Shown one piece after another: positions 10,032 to 24,067 of a stretch of DNA of 64,000 nt; position 1 is the stretch's first letter, and the number at the start of each line of letters is the position of its first letter. The DNA comes from Nematostella vectensis (taxonomy: Eukaryota; Cnidaria; Anthozoa; Actiniaria; Edwardsiidae). The notes under the pieces are model-generated. The model saw nothing but the letters and a program-made list of their open reading frames with translations. It did no database searches and had not been told where the DNA came from. The stretch is from positions 16,324,312 to 16,388,311 of the forward strand of contig NC_064045.1 of assembly GCF_932526225.1 (NCBI RefSeq), written 5' to 3'. Position numbers and translations under genes: made by a program.

Positions 10032-12036
10032 CTTTCCTTTAAAAGGGGAGTGTCATGGTTAAGAGATTTGCAATAGCTCTAGAGCCCTGACACAATGAAC
10101 TTCAGTGAAATTCTAATACTGACTTATGAGCTTTTGGTACATGTGGGAGACTTTAAACAAAACAAAAAAAATGACCACAAACTGTCCATTAACATAGTTT
10201 TCAATATAATATTGCATATTATTTAATAAGGTATTGACAGCTTTTAAAAAGTTCAACTGTTTGTAGACACTTAAAAGCCTACAATAAACACTGACTCCAG
10301 ACATGCGCAGTACTATGCTGCTGCCCCTTTAAAGTAAAATACAGCTTTACTTAGTCAGCGTAGACAATATTGCGGATTTTGTCAATATTCTAATATGAAT
10401 ATGCCAATATTCTCCCCCCTTACGTCTTTATTTCTATTTATTTTATGATTTTCACATGATACCAAAACAGCGTCTTTTTTCTTCGCTAATTTGATGTCAT
10501 GTGCACAATAAAAGAGATGCGCCCGTGCGCATGGCGAGTCCCCAAGGGACCCAAGACGCCCAAATAGACCTCTATTTTTTGTCATCCACAATCTCGGCTA
10601 GCTGTGCGTGGCGTAACCGTATTACAGGCCTGGGATCCTGGTTATTGTCCTCCCCATTAATGCGCGGGTTGGGATAACCTTTCAAGAGTGTTGTACAGCA
10701 TATTCGCTCGGAAATATCGGTGCTTGGGGCCTTCGGGTTCTTTACAGCCTTCCGTAAAAGCCTTGTGCTGCCATACCGATTGGGTAATCCGTATGTATGG
10801 TTTCCGTTTTCTTCTTCAGACCGGGTTCGATCCCAGGCCAATGGGCTTTTTTTTTATTCGTTTTCTTTCTTTGTGCTTGCCCCCCCTAATCCTGATTGGT
10901 TTTGCGCAAAAATAATAAAAAAAAGTGAGTTTGCAAAATAAGCTTGCTGGATTTATTGATTATATGTATTCAATTTGTTCCTAGGAAGTTAACAAAAAAC
11001 ACAAAGCAAAGAGTTTGAGGAAGTAAACAAGTATGTGAACTTTAATGTTCTATTTGAAGGGGTGCATTTTGTACAGGGAAGCATACATAGAATGCTTAAC
11101 TGGTGGAGAGGGAAGAGGTAAAAGTTTATTGAGCATAATTTCAACAATAGCAGGGGGAAGAGAGGGGCACTCTCTTCATACAATATTGCAGTTGTTACCT
11201 ATTATTAAATAAGTTTGTAACATGTCTTTGTTTATTAAGCAAGGTCTATTTCTGAGACAAGCAAACTCAAGTAAGGCTGTTGAAATAACAGGTGAGTGTT
11301 AAAAGAAAAACAATTATCTGATTAGAAAACTACTGTAGATTCCTTTGCACCAAAATAAGAACAAACTTCATTTTGTTTGTTATTTATGAGGAACGAGATG
11401 AGCTCTACAAAGCCATAAAGAAATATGTATTGCTCATCTAAATTATACAAGTAAATGATAATATTTAAAAAGAACTACTGTAAGTAATTAGAGTGGTTTT
11501 CATTAACCCGTGAAACAAAGTGTGATAGTTAAACGGTAATAGTTAGTAAAACACAAAAAAGAACAATAGAATCAGATCACCACAAAGTGTAATACGCTAA
11601 AGCGTAGTTCACGGGTTAATGAAGGTTTTGACATTTCAACCTTACATCCACATGAAAGTAATGCCTAATATCGAGTGCCCTACAGTAAGTGTTTTGCAGT
11701 CAAGTTGTTTTCTGTTAGTAGGTAAAAAAATATTCTAAATAATAGTAATCATAGCTATAGTCACCACTTACACATATAGAACTTGTAATGAAAAGAAAGA
11801 AAAAATATATATATATGCAGTCAAACAACAGAATTGCATGATAACCTTGAATATATTGAATAAAGGACTGCAAAAAAAACATCTTTTATACTAGTTGCTT
11901 GAATTGACCCTTGGCTATTTTTAGCTGAATTCTCCTCCCCCTCTAAAAAAGAAAATAATAATAATAATAATATAACAAAACTAAAAAGAAAATAAACACA
12001 ACAGAGACCCCCACCAACAATTTTGATTTCTTTTTA
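10032..12036 (+). repeat. Array 1 unit 6
   Basis: U1, core-t, D1, T1, close to consensus. A box 10609-10619, B box 10824-10834. Opens the second trimer 6-7-8. Confidence 0.97.
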
Positions 12037-14043
12037 CTTTCCTTTAAAAGGGGAGTGTCATGGTTAAGAGATTTGCAATAGCTCTAGAGCCCTGACACAA
12101 TGAACTTCAGTGAAATTCTAATACTGACTTATGAGCTTTTGGTACATGTGGGAGACTTTAAACAAAACAAAAAAAATGACCACAAACTGTCCATTAACAT
12201 AGTTTTCAATATAATATTGCATATTATTTAATAAGGTATTGACAGCTTTTAAAAAGTTCAACTGTTTGTAGACACTTAAAAGCCTACAATAAACACTGAC
12301 TCCAGACATGCGCAGTACTATGCTGCTGCCCCTTTAAAGTAAAATACAGCTTTACTTAGTCAGCGTAGACAATATTGCGGATTTTGTCAATATTCTAATA
12401 TGAATATGCCAATATTCTCCCCCCTTACGTCTTTATTTCTATTTATTTTATGATTTTCACATGATACCAAAACAGCGTCTTTTTTCTTCGCTAATTTGAT
12501 GTCATGTGCACAATAAAAGAGATGCGCCCGTGCGCATGGCGAGTCCCCAAGGGACCCAAGACGCCCAAATAGACCTCTATTTTTTGTCATCCACAATCTC
12601 GGCTAGCTGTGCGTGGCGTAACCGTATTACAGGCCTGGGATCCTGGTTATTGTCCTCCCCATTAATGCGCGGGTTGGGATAACCTTTCAAGAGTGTTGTA
12701 CAGCATATTCGCTCGGAAATATCGGTGCTTGGGGCCTTCGGGTTCTTTACAGCCTTCCGTAAAAGCCTTGTGCTGCCATACCGATTGGGTAATCCGTATG
12801 TATGGTTTCCGTTTTCTTCTTCAGACCGGGTTCGATCCCAGGACAATGGGCTTTTTTTTTAATTCGTTTTTTTTTTCTTTGTGCTGGACCCCTTAATCCT
12901 GATAGGTTTTGCGCAAAAATAATTAAAAAAAGTGAGTTTGCAAAATAAGCTTGCTAGATTTATTGATTATATGTATTCAATTTGTTCCTAGGAAGTTAAC
13001 AAAAAACACAAAGCAAAGAGTTTGAGGAAGTAAACAAGTATGTGAACTTTAATGTTCTATTTGAAGGGGTGCATTTTGTACAGGGAAGCATACATAGAAT
13101 GCTTAATTGGTGGAGAGGGAAGAGGTAAAAGTTTATTGAGCATAATTTCAACAATAGCAGGGGGAAGAGAGGGGCACTCTCTTCATACAATATTGCAGTT
13201 GTTACCTATTATTAAATAAGTTTGTAACATGTCTTTGTTTATTAAGCAAGGTCTATTTCTGAGACAAGCAAACTCAAGTAAGGCTGTTGAAATAACAGGT
13301 GAGTGTTAAAAGAAAAACAATTATCTGATTAGAAAACTACTGTAGATTCCTTTGCACCAAAATAAGAACAAACTTCATTTTGTTTGTTATTTATGAGGAA
13401 CGAGATGAGCTCTACAAAGCCATTAAGAAATATGTATTGCTCATCTAAATTATACAAGTAAATGATAATATTTAAAAAGAACTACTGTAAGTAATTAGAG
13501 TGGTTTTCATTAACCCGTGAAACAAAGTGTGATAGTTAAACGGTAATAGTTAGTAAAACACAAAAAAGAACAATAGAATCAGATCACCACAAAGTGTAAT
13601 ACGCTAAAGCGTAGTTCACGGGTTAATGAAGGTTTTGACATTTCAACCTTACATCCACATGAAAGTAATGCCTAATATCGAGTGCCCTACAGTAAGTGTT
13701 TTGCAGTCAAGTTGTTTTCTGTTAGTAGGTAAAAAAATATTCTAAATAATAGTAATCATAGCTATGGTCACCACTTACACATATAGAACTTGTAATGAAA
13801 AGAAAGAAAAAATATATATATATATGCAGTCAAACAACAGAATTGCATGATAACCTTGAATATATTGAATAAAGGACTGCAAAAAAACATCTTTTATACT
13901 AGTTGCTTGAATTGACCCTTGGCTATTTTTAGCTGAATTCTCCTCCCCCTCTAAAAAAGAAAATAATAATAATAATAATAGAACAAAACTAAAAAGAAAA
14001 CAAACACAACAGAGACCCCCACCAACAATTTTGATTTTTTTTA
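12037..14043 (+). repeat. Array 1 unit 7
   Basis: U1, core-t, D2, T2. A box 12614-12624, B box 12829-12839. Private ATAATTAAAAAAAG after the palindrome. Confidence 0.97.
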
Positions 14044-16046
14044 CTTTCCTTTAAAAGGGGAGTGTCATGGTTAAGAGATTTGCAATAGCTCTAGAGCCCT
14101 GACACAATGAACTTCAGTGAAATTCTAATACTGACTTATGAGCTTTTGGTACATGTGGGAGACTTTAAACAAAACAAAAAAAATGACCACAAACTGTCCA
14201 TTAACATAGTTTTCAATATAATATTGCATATTATTTAATAAGGTATTGACAGCTTTTAAAAAGTTCAACTGTTTGTAGACACTTAAAAGCCTACAATAAA
14301 CACTGACTCCAGACATGCGCAGTACTATGCTGCTGCCCCTTTAAAGTAAAATACAGCTTTACTTAGTCAGCGTAGACAATATTGCGGATTTTGTCAATAT
14401 TCTAATATGAATATGCCAATATTCTCCCCCCTTACGTCTTTATTTCTATTTATTTTATGATTTTCACATGATACCAAAACAGCGTCTTTTTTCTTCGCTA
14501 ATTTGATGTCATGTGCACAATAAAAGAGATGCGCCCGTGCGCATGGCGAGTCCCCAAGGGACCCAAGACGCCCAAATAGACCTCTATTTTTTGTCATCCA
14601 CAATCTCGGCTAGCTGTGCGTGGCGTAACCGTATTACAGGCCTGGGATCCTGGTTATTGTCCTCCCCATTAATGCGCGGGTTGGGATAACCTTTCAAGAG
14701 TGTTGTACAGCATATTCGCTCGGAAATATCGGTGCTTGGGGCCTTCGGGTTCTTTACAGCCTTCCGTAAAAGCCTTGTGCTGCCATACCGATTGGGTAAT
14801 CCGTATGTATGGTTTCCGTTTTCTTCTTCAGACCGGGTTCGATCCCAGGACAATGGGCTTTTTTTTTAATTCGTTTTTTTTTTCTTTATGCTGGACCCCT
14901 TAATCCTGATAGGTTTTGCGCAAAAATAATAAAAAAAAGTGAGTTTGCAAAATAAGCTTGCTAGATTTATTGATTATATGTATTCAATTTGTTCCTAGGA
15001 AGTTAACAAAAAACACAAAGCAAAGAGTTTGAGGAAGTAAACAAGTATGTGAACTTTAATGTTCTATTTGAAGGGGTGCATTTTGTACAGGGAAGCATAC
15101 ATAGAATGCTTAATTGGTGGAGAGGGAAGAGGTAAAAGTTTATTGAGCATAATTTCAACAATAGCAGGGGGAAGAGAGGGGCACTCTCTTCATACAATAT
15201 TGCAGTTGTTACCTATTATTAAATAAGTTTGTAACATGTCTTTGTTTATTAAGCAAGGTCTATTTCTGAGACAAGCAAACTCAAGTAAGGCTGTTGAAAT
15301 AACAGGTGAGTGTTAAAAGAAAAACAATTATCTGATTAGAAAACTACTGTAGATTCCTTTGCACCAAAATAAGAACAAACTTCATTTTGTTTGTTATTTA
15401 TGAGGAACGAGATGAGCTCTACAAAGCCATTAAGAAATATGTATTGCTCATCTAAATTATACAAGTAAATGATAATATTTAAAAAGAACTACTGTAATTA
15501 GAGTGGTTTTCATTAACCCGTGAAACAAAGTGTGATAGTTAAACGGTAATAGTTAGTAAAACACAAAAAAGAACAATAGAATCAGATCACCACAAAGTGT
15601 AATACGCTAAAGCGTAGTTCACGGGTTAATGAAGGTTTTGACATTTCAACCTTACATCCACATGAAAGTAATGCCTAATATCGAGTGCCCTACAGTAAGT
15701 GTTTTGCAGTCAAGTTGTTTTCTGTTAGTAGGTAAAAAAATATTCTAAATAATAGTAATCATAGCTATGGTCACCACTTACACATATAGAACTTGTAATG
15801 AAAAGAAAGAAAAAATATATATATATATGCAGTCAAACAACAGAATTGCATGATAACCTTGAATATATTGAATAAAGGACTGCAAAAAAACATCTTTTAT
15901 ACTAGTTGCTTGAATTGACCCTTGGCTATTTTTAGCTGAATTCTCCTCCCCCTCTAAAAAAGAAAATAATAATAATAATAATAGAACAAAACTAAAAAGA
16001 AAACAAACACAACAGAGACCCCCACCAACAATTTTGATTTTTTTTA
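14044..16046 (+). repeat. Array 1 unit 8
   Basis: U1, core-t, D2, T2. A box 14621-14631, B box 14836-14846. A 4-bp deletion just before the MITE-like element (ACTGTAATTAG) makes this one of the shortest units. Shares CTTTATGCTGG with unit 5. Confidence 0.97.
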
Positions 16047-18050
16047 CTTTCCTTTAAAAGGGGAGTGTCATGGTTAAGAGATTTGCAATAGCTCTAGAGC
16101 CCTGACACAATGAACTTCAGTGAAATTCTAATACTGACTTATGAGCTTTTGGTACATGTGGGAGACTTTAAACAAAACAAAAATAATGACCACAAACTGT
16201 CCATTAACATAGTTTTCAATATAATATTGCATATTATTTAATAAGGTATTGACAGCTTTTAAAAAGTTCAACTGTTTGTAGACACTTAAAAGCCTACAAT
16301 AAACACTGACTCCAGACATGCGCAGTACTATGCTGCTGCCCCTTTAAAGTAAAATACAGCTTTACTTAGTCAGCGTAGACAATATTGCGGATTTTGTCAA
16401 TATTCTAATATGAATATGCCAATATTCTCCCCCCTTACGTCTTTATTTCTATTTATTTTATGATTTTCACATGATACCAAAACAGCGTCTTTTTTCTTCG
16501 CTAATTTGATGTCATGTGCACAATAAAAGAGATGCGCCCGTGCGCATGGCGAGTCCCCAAGGGACCCAAGACGCCCAAATAGACCTCTATTTTTTGTCAT
16601 CCACAATCTCGGCGAGCTGTGCGTGGCGTAACCGTATTACAGGCCTGGGATCCTGGTTATTGTCCTCCCCATTAATGCGCGGGTTGGGATAACCTTGCAA
16701 GAGTGTTGTACAGCATATTCGCTCGGAAATATCGGTGCTTGGGGCCTTCGGGTTCTTTACAGCCTTCCGTAAAAGCCTTGTGCTGCCATACCGATTGGGT
16801 AATCCGTATGTATGGTTTCCGTTTTGTTCTTCAGACCGGGTTCGATCCCAGGCCAATGGGCTTTTTTTTTATTTGGTTTTCTTTCTTTGTGCTTGCCCCC
16901 CCTAATCCTAATTGGTTTTGCGCAAAAATAATAAAAAAAAGTGAGTTTGCAAAATAAGCTTGCTGGATTTATTGATTATATGTATTCAATTTGTTCCTAG
17001 GAAGTTAACAAAAAACACAAAGCAAAGAGTTTGAGGAAGTAAACAAGTAAGTGAACTTTAATGTTCTATTTGAAGGGGTGCATTTTGTACAGGGAAGCAT
17101 ACATAGAATGCTTAACTGGTGGAGAGGGAAGAGGTAAAAGTTTATTGAGCATAATTTCAACAATAGCAGGGGGAAGAGAGGGGCACTCTCTTCATACAAT
17201 ATTGCAGTTGTTACCTATTATTAAATAAGTTTGTAACATGTCTTTGTTTATTAAGCAAGGTCTATTTCTGAGACAAGCAAACTCAAGTAAGGCTGTTGAA
17301 ATAACAGGTGAGTGTTAAAAGAAAAACAATTATCTGATTAGAAAACTACTGTAGATTCCTTTGCACCAAAATAAGAACAAACTTCATTTTGTTTGTTATT
17401 TATGAGGAACGAGATGAGCTCTACAAAGCCATTAAGAAATATGTATTGCTCATCTAAATTATACAAGTAAATGATAATATTTAAAAAGATCTACTGTAAG
17501 TAATTAGAGTGGTTTTCATTAACCCGTGAAACAAAGTGTGATAGTTAAACGGTAATAGTTAGTAAAACACAAAAAAGAACAATAGAATCAGATCACCACA
17601 AAGTGTAATACGCTAAAGCGTAGTTCACGGGTTAATGAAGGTTTTGACATTTCAACCTTACATCCACATGAAAGTAATGCCTAATATCGAGTGCCCTACA
17701 GTAAGTGTTTTGCAGTCAAGTTGTTTTCTGTTAGTAGGTAAAAAAATATTCTAAATAATAGTAATCATAGCTATGGTCACCACTTACACATATAGAACTT
17801 GTAATGAAAAGAAAGAAAAAATATATATATATGCAGTCAAACAACAGAATTGCATGATAACCTTGAATATATTGAATAAAGGACTGCAAAAAAACATCTT
17901 TTATACTAGTTGCTTGAATTGACCCTTGGCTATTTTTAGCTGAATTCTCCTCCCCCTCTAAAAAAGAAAATAATAATAATAATAATAGAACAAAACTAAA
18001 AAGAAAACAAACACAACAGAGACCCCTACCAACAATTTTGATTTTTTTTA
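16047..18050 (+). repeat. Array 1 unit 9
   Basis: U1, core-g, D1 (TTTGG variant), T2. A box 16624-16634, B box 16839-16849. Private CCTAATTGG and a tail GACCCCTACC. Confidence 0.97.
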
Positions 18051-20055
18051 CTTTCCTTTAAAAGGGGAGTGTCATGGTTAAGAGATTTGCAATAGCTCTA
18101 GAGCCCTGACACAATGAACTTCAGTGAAATTCTAATACTGACTTATGAGTTTTTGGTACATGTGGTAGACTTTAAACAAAACAAAAATAATGACCACAAA
18201 CTGTCCATTAACATAGTTTTCAATATAATATTGCATATTATTTAATAAGGTATTGACAGCTTTTAAAAAGTTCAACTGTTTGTAGACACTTAAAAGCCTA
18301 CAATAAACACTGACTCCAGACATGCGCAGTACTATGCTGCTGCCCCTTTAAAGTAAAATACAGCTTTACTTAGTCAGCGTAGACAATATTGCGGATTTTG
18401 TCAATATTCTAATATGAATATGCCAATATTCTCCCCCCTTACGTCTTTATTTCTATTTATTTTATGATTTTCACATGATACCAAAACAGCGTCTTTTTTC
18501 TTCGCTAATTTGATGTCATGTGCACAATAAAAGAGATGCGCCCGTGCGCATGGCGAGTCCCCAAGGGACCCAAGACGCCCAAATAGACCTCTATTTTTTG
18601 TCATCCACAATCTCGGCTAGCTGTGCGTGGCGTAACCGTATTACAGGCCTGGGATCCTGGTTATTGTCCTCCCCATTAATGCGCGGGTTGGGATAACCTT
18701 GCAAGAGTGTTGTACAGCATATTCGCTCGGAAATATCGGTGCTTGGGGCCTTCGGGTTCTTTACAGCCTTCCGTAAAAGCCTTGTGCTGCCATACCGATT
18801 GGGTAATCCGTATGTATGGTTTCCGTTTTCTTCTTCAGACCGGGTTCGATCCCAGGCCAATGGGCTTTTTTTTTATTCGTTTTCTTTCTTTGTGCTTGCC
18901 CCCTCTAATCCTGATTGGTTTTGCGCAAAAATAATAAAAAAAAGTGAGTTTGCAAAATAAGCTTGCTGGATTTATTGATTATATGTATTCAATTTGTTCC
19001 TAGGAAGTTAACAAAAAACACAAAGCAAAGAGTTTGAGGAAGTAAACAAGTATGTGAACTTTAATGTTCTATTTGAAGGGATGCATTTTGTACAGGGAAG
19101 CATACATAGAATGCTTAACTGGTGGAGAGGGAAGAGGTAAAAGTTTATTGAGCATAATTTCAACAATAGCAGGGGGAAGAGAGGGGCACTCTCTTCATAC
19201 AATATTGCAGTTGTTACCTATTATTAAATAAGTTTGTAACATGTCTTTGTTTATTAAGCAAGGTCTATTTCTGAGACAAGCAAACTCAAGTAAGGCTGTT
19301 GAAATAACAGGTGAGTGTTAAAAGAAAAACAATTATCTGATTAGAAAACTACTGTAGATTCCTTTGCACCAAAATAAGAACAAACTTCATTTTGTTTGTT
19401 ATTTATGAGGAACGAGATGAGCTCTACAAAGCCATAAAGAAATATGTATTGCTCATCTAAATTATACAAGTAAATGATAATATTTAAAAAGAACTACTGT
19501 AAGTAATTAGAGTGGTTTTCATTAACCCGTGAAACAAAGTGTGATAGTTAAACGGTAATAGTTAGTAAAACACAAAAAAGAACAATAGAATCAGATCACC
19601 ACAAAGTGTAATACGCTAAAGCGTAGTTCACGGGTTAATGAAGGTTTTGACATTTCAACCTTACATCCACATGAAAGTAATGCCTAATATCGAGTGCCCT
19701 ACAGTAAGTGTTTTGCAGTCAAGTTGTTTTCTGTTAGTAGGTAAAAAAATATTCTAAATAATAGTAATCATAGCTATAGTCACCACTTACACATATAGAA
19801 CTTGTAATGAAAAGAAAGAAAAAATATATATATATGCAGTCAAACAACAGAATTGCATGATAACCTTGAATATATTGAATAAAGGACTGCAAAAAAAACA
19901 TCTTTTATACTAGTTGCTTGAATTGACCCTTGGCTATTTTTAGCTGAATTCTCCTCCCCCTCTAAAAAAGAAAATAATAATAATAATAATATAACAAAAC
20001 TAAAAAGAAAATAAACACAACAGAGACCCCCACCAACAATTTTGATTTCTTTTTA
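18051..20055 (+). repeat. Array 1 unit 10
   Basis: U1, core-t, D1, T1. A box 18628-18638, B box 18843-18853. Private ATGAGTTTTTGG, GTGGTAGAC, GCCCCCTCTAATC and GGATGCATTTT. Confidence 0.97.
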
Positions 20056-22062
20056 CTTTCCTTTAAAAGGGGAGTGTCATGGTTAAGAGATTTGCAATAG
20101 CTCTAGAGCCCTGACACAATGAACTTCAGTGAAATTCTAATACTGACTTATGAGCTTTTGGTACATGTGGGAGACTTTAAACAAAACAAAAAAAATGACC
20201 ACAAACTGTCCATTAACATAGTTTTCAATATAATATTGCATATTATTTAATAAGGTATTGACAGCTTTTAAAAAGTTCAACTGTTTGTAGACACTTAAAA
20301 GCCTACAATAAACACTGACTCCAGACATGCGCAGTACTATGCTGCTGCCCCTTTAAAGTAAAATATAGCTTTACTTAGTCAGCGTAGACAATATTGCGGA
20401 TTTTGTCAATACTCTAATATGAAGATGTCAATATTCTCCCCCCTTACGTCTTTATTTCTATTTATTTTATGATTTTCACATGATACCAAAACAGCGTCTT
20501 TTTTCTTCGCTAATTTGATGTCATGTACATAATAAAAGAGATGCGCCCGTGCGCATGGCGAGTCCCCAAGGGACCCAAGACGCCCAAATAGACCTCTATT
20601 TTTTGTCATCCACAATCTCGGCGAGCTGTGCGTGGCGTAACCGTATTACAGGCCTGGGATCCTGGTTATTGTCCTCCCCATTAATGCGCGGGTTGGGATA
20701 ACCTTGCAAGAGTGTTGTACAGCATATTCGCTCGGAAATATCGGTGCTTGGGGCCTTCGGGTTCTTTACAGCCTTCCGTAAAAGCCTTGTGCTGCCATAC
20801 CGATTGGGTAATCCGTATGTATGGTTTCCGTTTTGTTCTTCAGACCGGGTTCGATCCCAGGACAATGGGCTTTTTTTTTAATTCGTTTTTTTTTTCTTTG
20901 TGCTGGACCCCTTAATCCTGATAGGTTTTGCGCAAAAATAATAAAAAAAAGTGAGTTTGCAAAATAAGCTTGCTGGATTTATTGATTATATGTATTCAAT
21001 TTGTTCCTAGGAAGTTAACAAAAAACACAAAGCAAAGAGTTTGAGGAAGTAAACAAGTATGTGAACTTTAATGTTCTATTTGAAGGGGTGCATTTTGTAC
21101 AGGGAAGCATACATAGAATGCTTAACTGGTGGAGAGGGAAGAGGTAAAAGTTTATTGAGCATAATTTCAACAATAGCAGGGGGAAGAGAGGGGCACTCTC
21201 TTCATACAATATTGCAGTTGTTACCTATTATTAAATAAGTTTGTAACATGTCTTTGTTTATTAAGCAAGGTCTATTTCTGAGACAAGCAAACTCAAGTAA
21301 GGCTGTTGAAATAACAGGTGAGTGTTAAAAGAAAAACAATTATCTGATTAGAAAACTACTGTAGATTCCTTTGCACCAAAATAAGAACAAACTTCATTTT
21401 GTTTGTTATTTATGAGGAACGAGATGAGCTCTACAAAGCCATAAAGAAATATGTATTGCTCATCTAAATTATACAAGTAAATGATAATATTTAAAAAGAA
21501 CTACTGTAAGTAATTAGAGTGGTTTTCATTAACCCGTGAAACAAAGTGTGATAGTTAAACGGTAATAGTTAGTAAAACACAAAAAAGAACAATAGAATCA
21601 GATCACCACAAAGTGTAATACGCTAAAGCGTAGTTCACGGGTTAATGAAGGTTTTGACATTTCAACCTTACATCCACATGAAAGTAATGCCTAATATCGA
21701 GTGCCCTACAGTAAGTGTTTTGCAGTCAAGTTGTTTTCTGTTAGTAGGTAAAAAAATATTCTAAATAATAGTAATCATAGCTATAGTCACCACTTACACA
21801 TATAGAACTTGTAATGAAAAGAAAGAAAAAATATATATATATGCAGTCAAACAACAGAATTGCATGATAACCTTGAATATATTGAATAAAGGACTGCAAA
21901 AAAAACATCTTTTATACTAGTTGCTTGAATTGACCCTTGGCTATTTTTAGCTGAATTCTCCTCCCCCTCTAAAAAAGAAAATAATAATAATAATAATATA
22001 ACAAAACTAAAAAGAAAATAAACACAACAGAGACCCCCACCAACAATTTTGATTTCTTTTTA
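20056..22062 (+). repeat. Array 1 unit 11
   Basis: U2, core-g, D2, T1: the same recombinant as unit 19. A box 20633-20643, B box 20848-20858. Confidence 0.97.
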
Positions 22063-24067
22063 CTTTCCTTTAAAAGGGGAGTGTCATGGTTAAGAGATTT
22101 GCAATAGCTCTAGAGCCCTGACACAATGAACTTCAGTGAAATTCTAATACTGACTTATGAGCTTTTGGTACATGTGGGAGACTTTAAACAAAACAAAAAA
22201 AATGACCACAAACTGTCCATTAACATAGTTTTCAATATAATATTGCATATTATTTAATAAGGTATTGACAGCTTTTAAAAAGTTCAACTGTTTGTAGACA
22301 CTTAAAAGCCTACAATAAACACTGACTCCAGACATGCGCAGTACTATGCTGCTGCCCCTTTAAAGTAAAATACAGCTTTACTTAGTCAGCGTAGACAATA
22401 TTGCGGATTTTGTCAATATTCTAATATGAATATGCCAATATTCTCCCCCCTTACGTCTTTATTTCTATTTATTTTATGATTTTCACATGATACCAAAACA
22501 GCGTCTTTTTTCTTCGCTAATTTGATGTCATGTGCACAATAAAAGAGATGCGCCCGTGCGCATGGCGAGTCCCCAAGGGACCCAAGACGCCCAAATAGAC
22601 CTCTATTTTTTGTCATCCACAATCTCGGCTAGCTGTGCGTGGCGTAACCGTATTACAGGCCTGGGATCCTGGTTATTGTCCTCCCCATTAATGCGCGGGT
22701 TGGGATAACCTTTCAAGAGTGTTGTACAGCATATTCGCTCGGAAATATCGGTGCTTGGGGCCTTCGGGTTCTTTACAGCCTTCCGTAAAAGCCTTGTGCT
22801 GCCATACCGATTGGGTAATCCGTATGTATGGTTTCCGTTTTCTTCTTCAGACCGGGTTCGATCCCAGGCCAATGGGCTTTTTTTTTATTCGTTTTCTTTC
22901 TTTGTGCTTGCCCCCCCTAATCCTGATTGGTTTTGCGCAAAAATAATAAAAAAAAGTGAGTTTGCAAAATAAGCTTGCTGGATTTATTGATTATATGTAT
23001 TCAATTTGTTCCTAGGAAGTTAACAAAAAACACAAAGCAAAGAGTTTGAGGAAGTAAACAAGTATGTGAACTTTAATGTTCTATTTGAAGGGGTGCATTT
23101 TGTACAGGGAAGCATACATAGAATGCTTAACTGGTGGAGAGGGAAGAGGTAAAAGTTTATTGAGCATAATTTCAACAATAGCAGGGGGAAGAGAGGGGCA
23201 CTCTCTTCATACAATATTGCAGTTGTTACCTATTATTAAATAAGTTTGTAACATGTCTTTGTTTATTAAGCAAGGTCTATTTCTGAGACAAGCAAACTCA
23301 AGTAAGGCTGTTGAAATAACAGGTGAGTGTTAAAAGAAAAACAATTATCTGATTAGAAAACTACTGTAGATTCCTTTGCACCAAAATAAGAACAAACTTC
23401 ATTTTGTTTGTTATTTATGAGGAACGAGATGAGCTCTACAAAGCCATAAAGAAATATGTATTGCTCATCTAAATTATACAAGTAAATGATAATATTTAAA
23501 AAGAACTACTGTAAGTAATTAGAGTGGTTTTCATTAACCCGTGAAACAAAGTGTGATAGTTAAACGGTAATAGTTAGTAAAACACAAAAAAGAACAATAG
23601 AATCAGATCACCACAAAGTGTAATACGCTAAAGCGTAGTTCACGGGTTAATGAAGGTTTTGACATTTCAACCTTACATCCACATGAAAGTAATGCCTAAT
23701 ATCGAGTGCCCTACAGTAAGTGTTTTGCAGTCAAGTTGTTTTCTGTTAGTAGGTAAAAAAATATTCTAAATAATAGTAATCATAGCTATAGTCACCACTT
23801 ACACATATAGAACTTGTAATGAAAAGAAAGAAAAAATATATATATATGCAGTCAAACAACAGAATTGCATGATAACCTTGAATATATTGAATAAAGGACT
23901 GCAAAAAAAACATCTTTTATACTAGTTGCTTGAATTGACCCTTGGCTATTTTTAGCTGAATTCTCCTCCCCCTCTAAAAAAGAAAATAATAATAATAATA
24001 ATATAACAAAACTAAAAAGAAAATAAACACAACAGAGACCCCCACCAACAATTTTGATTTCTTTTTA
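22063..24067 (+). repeat. Array 1 unit 12
   Basis: U1, core-t, D1, T1, near consensus. A box 22640-22650, B box 22855-22865. Confidence 0.97.
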
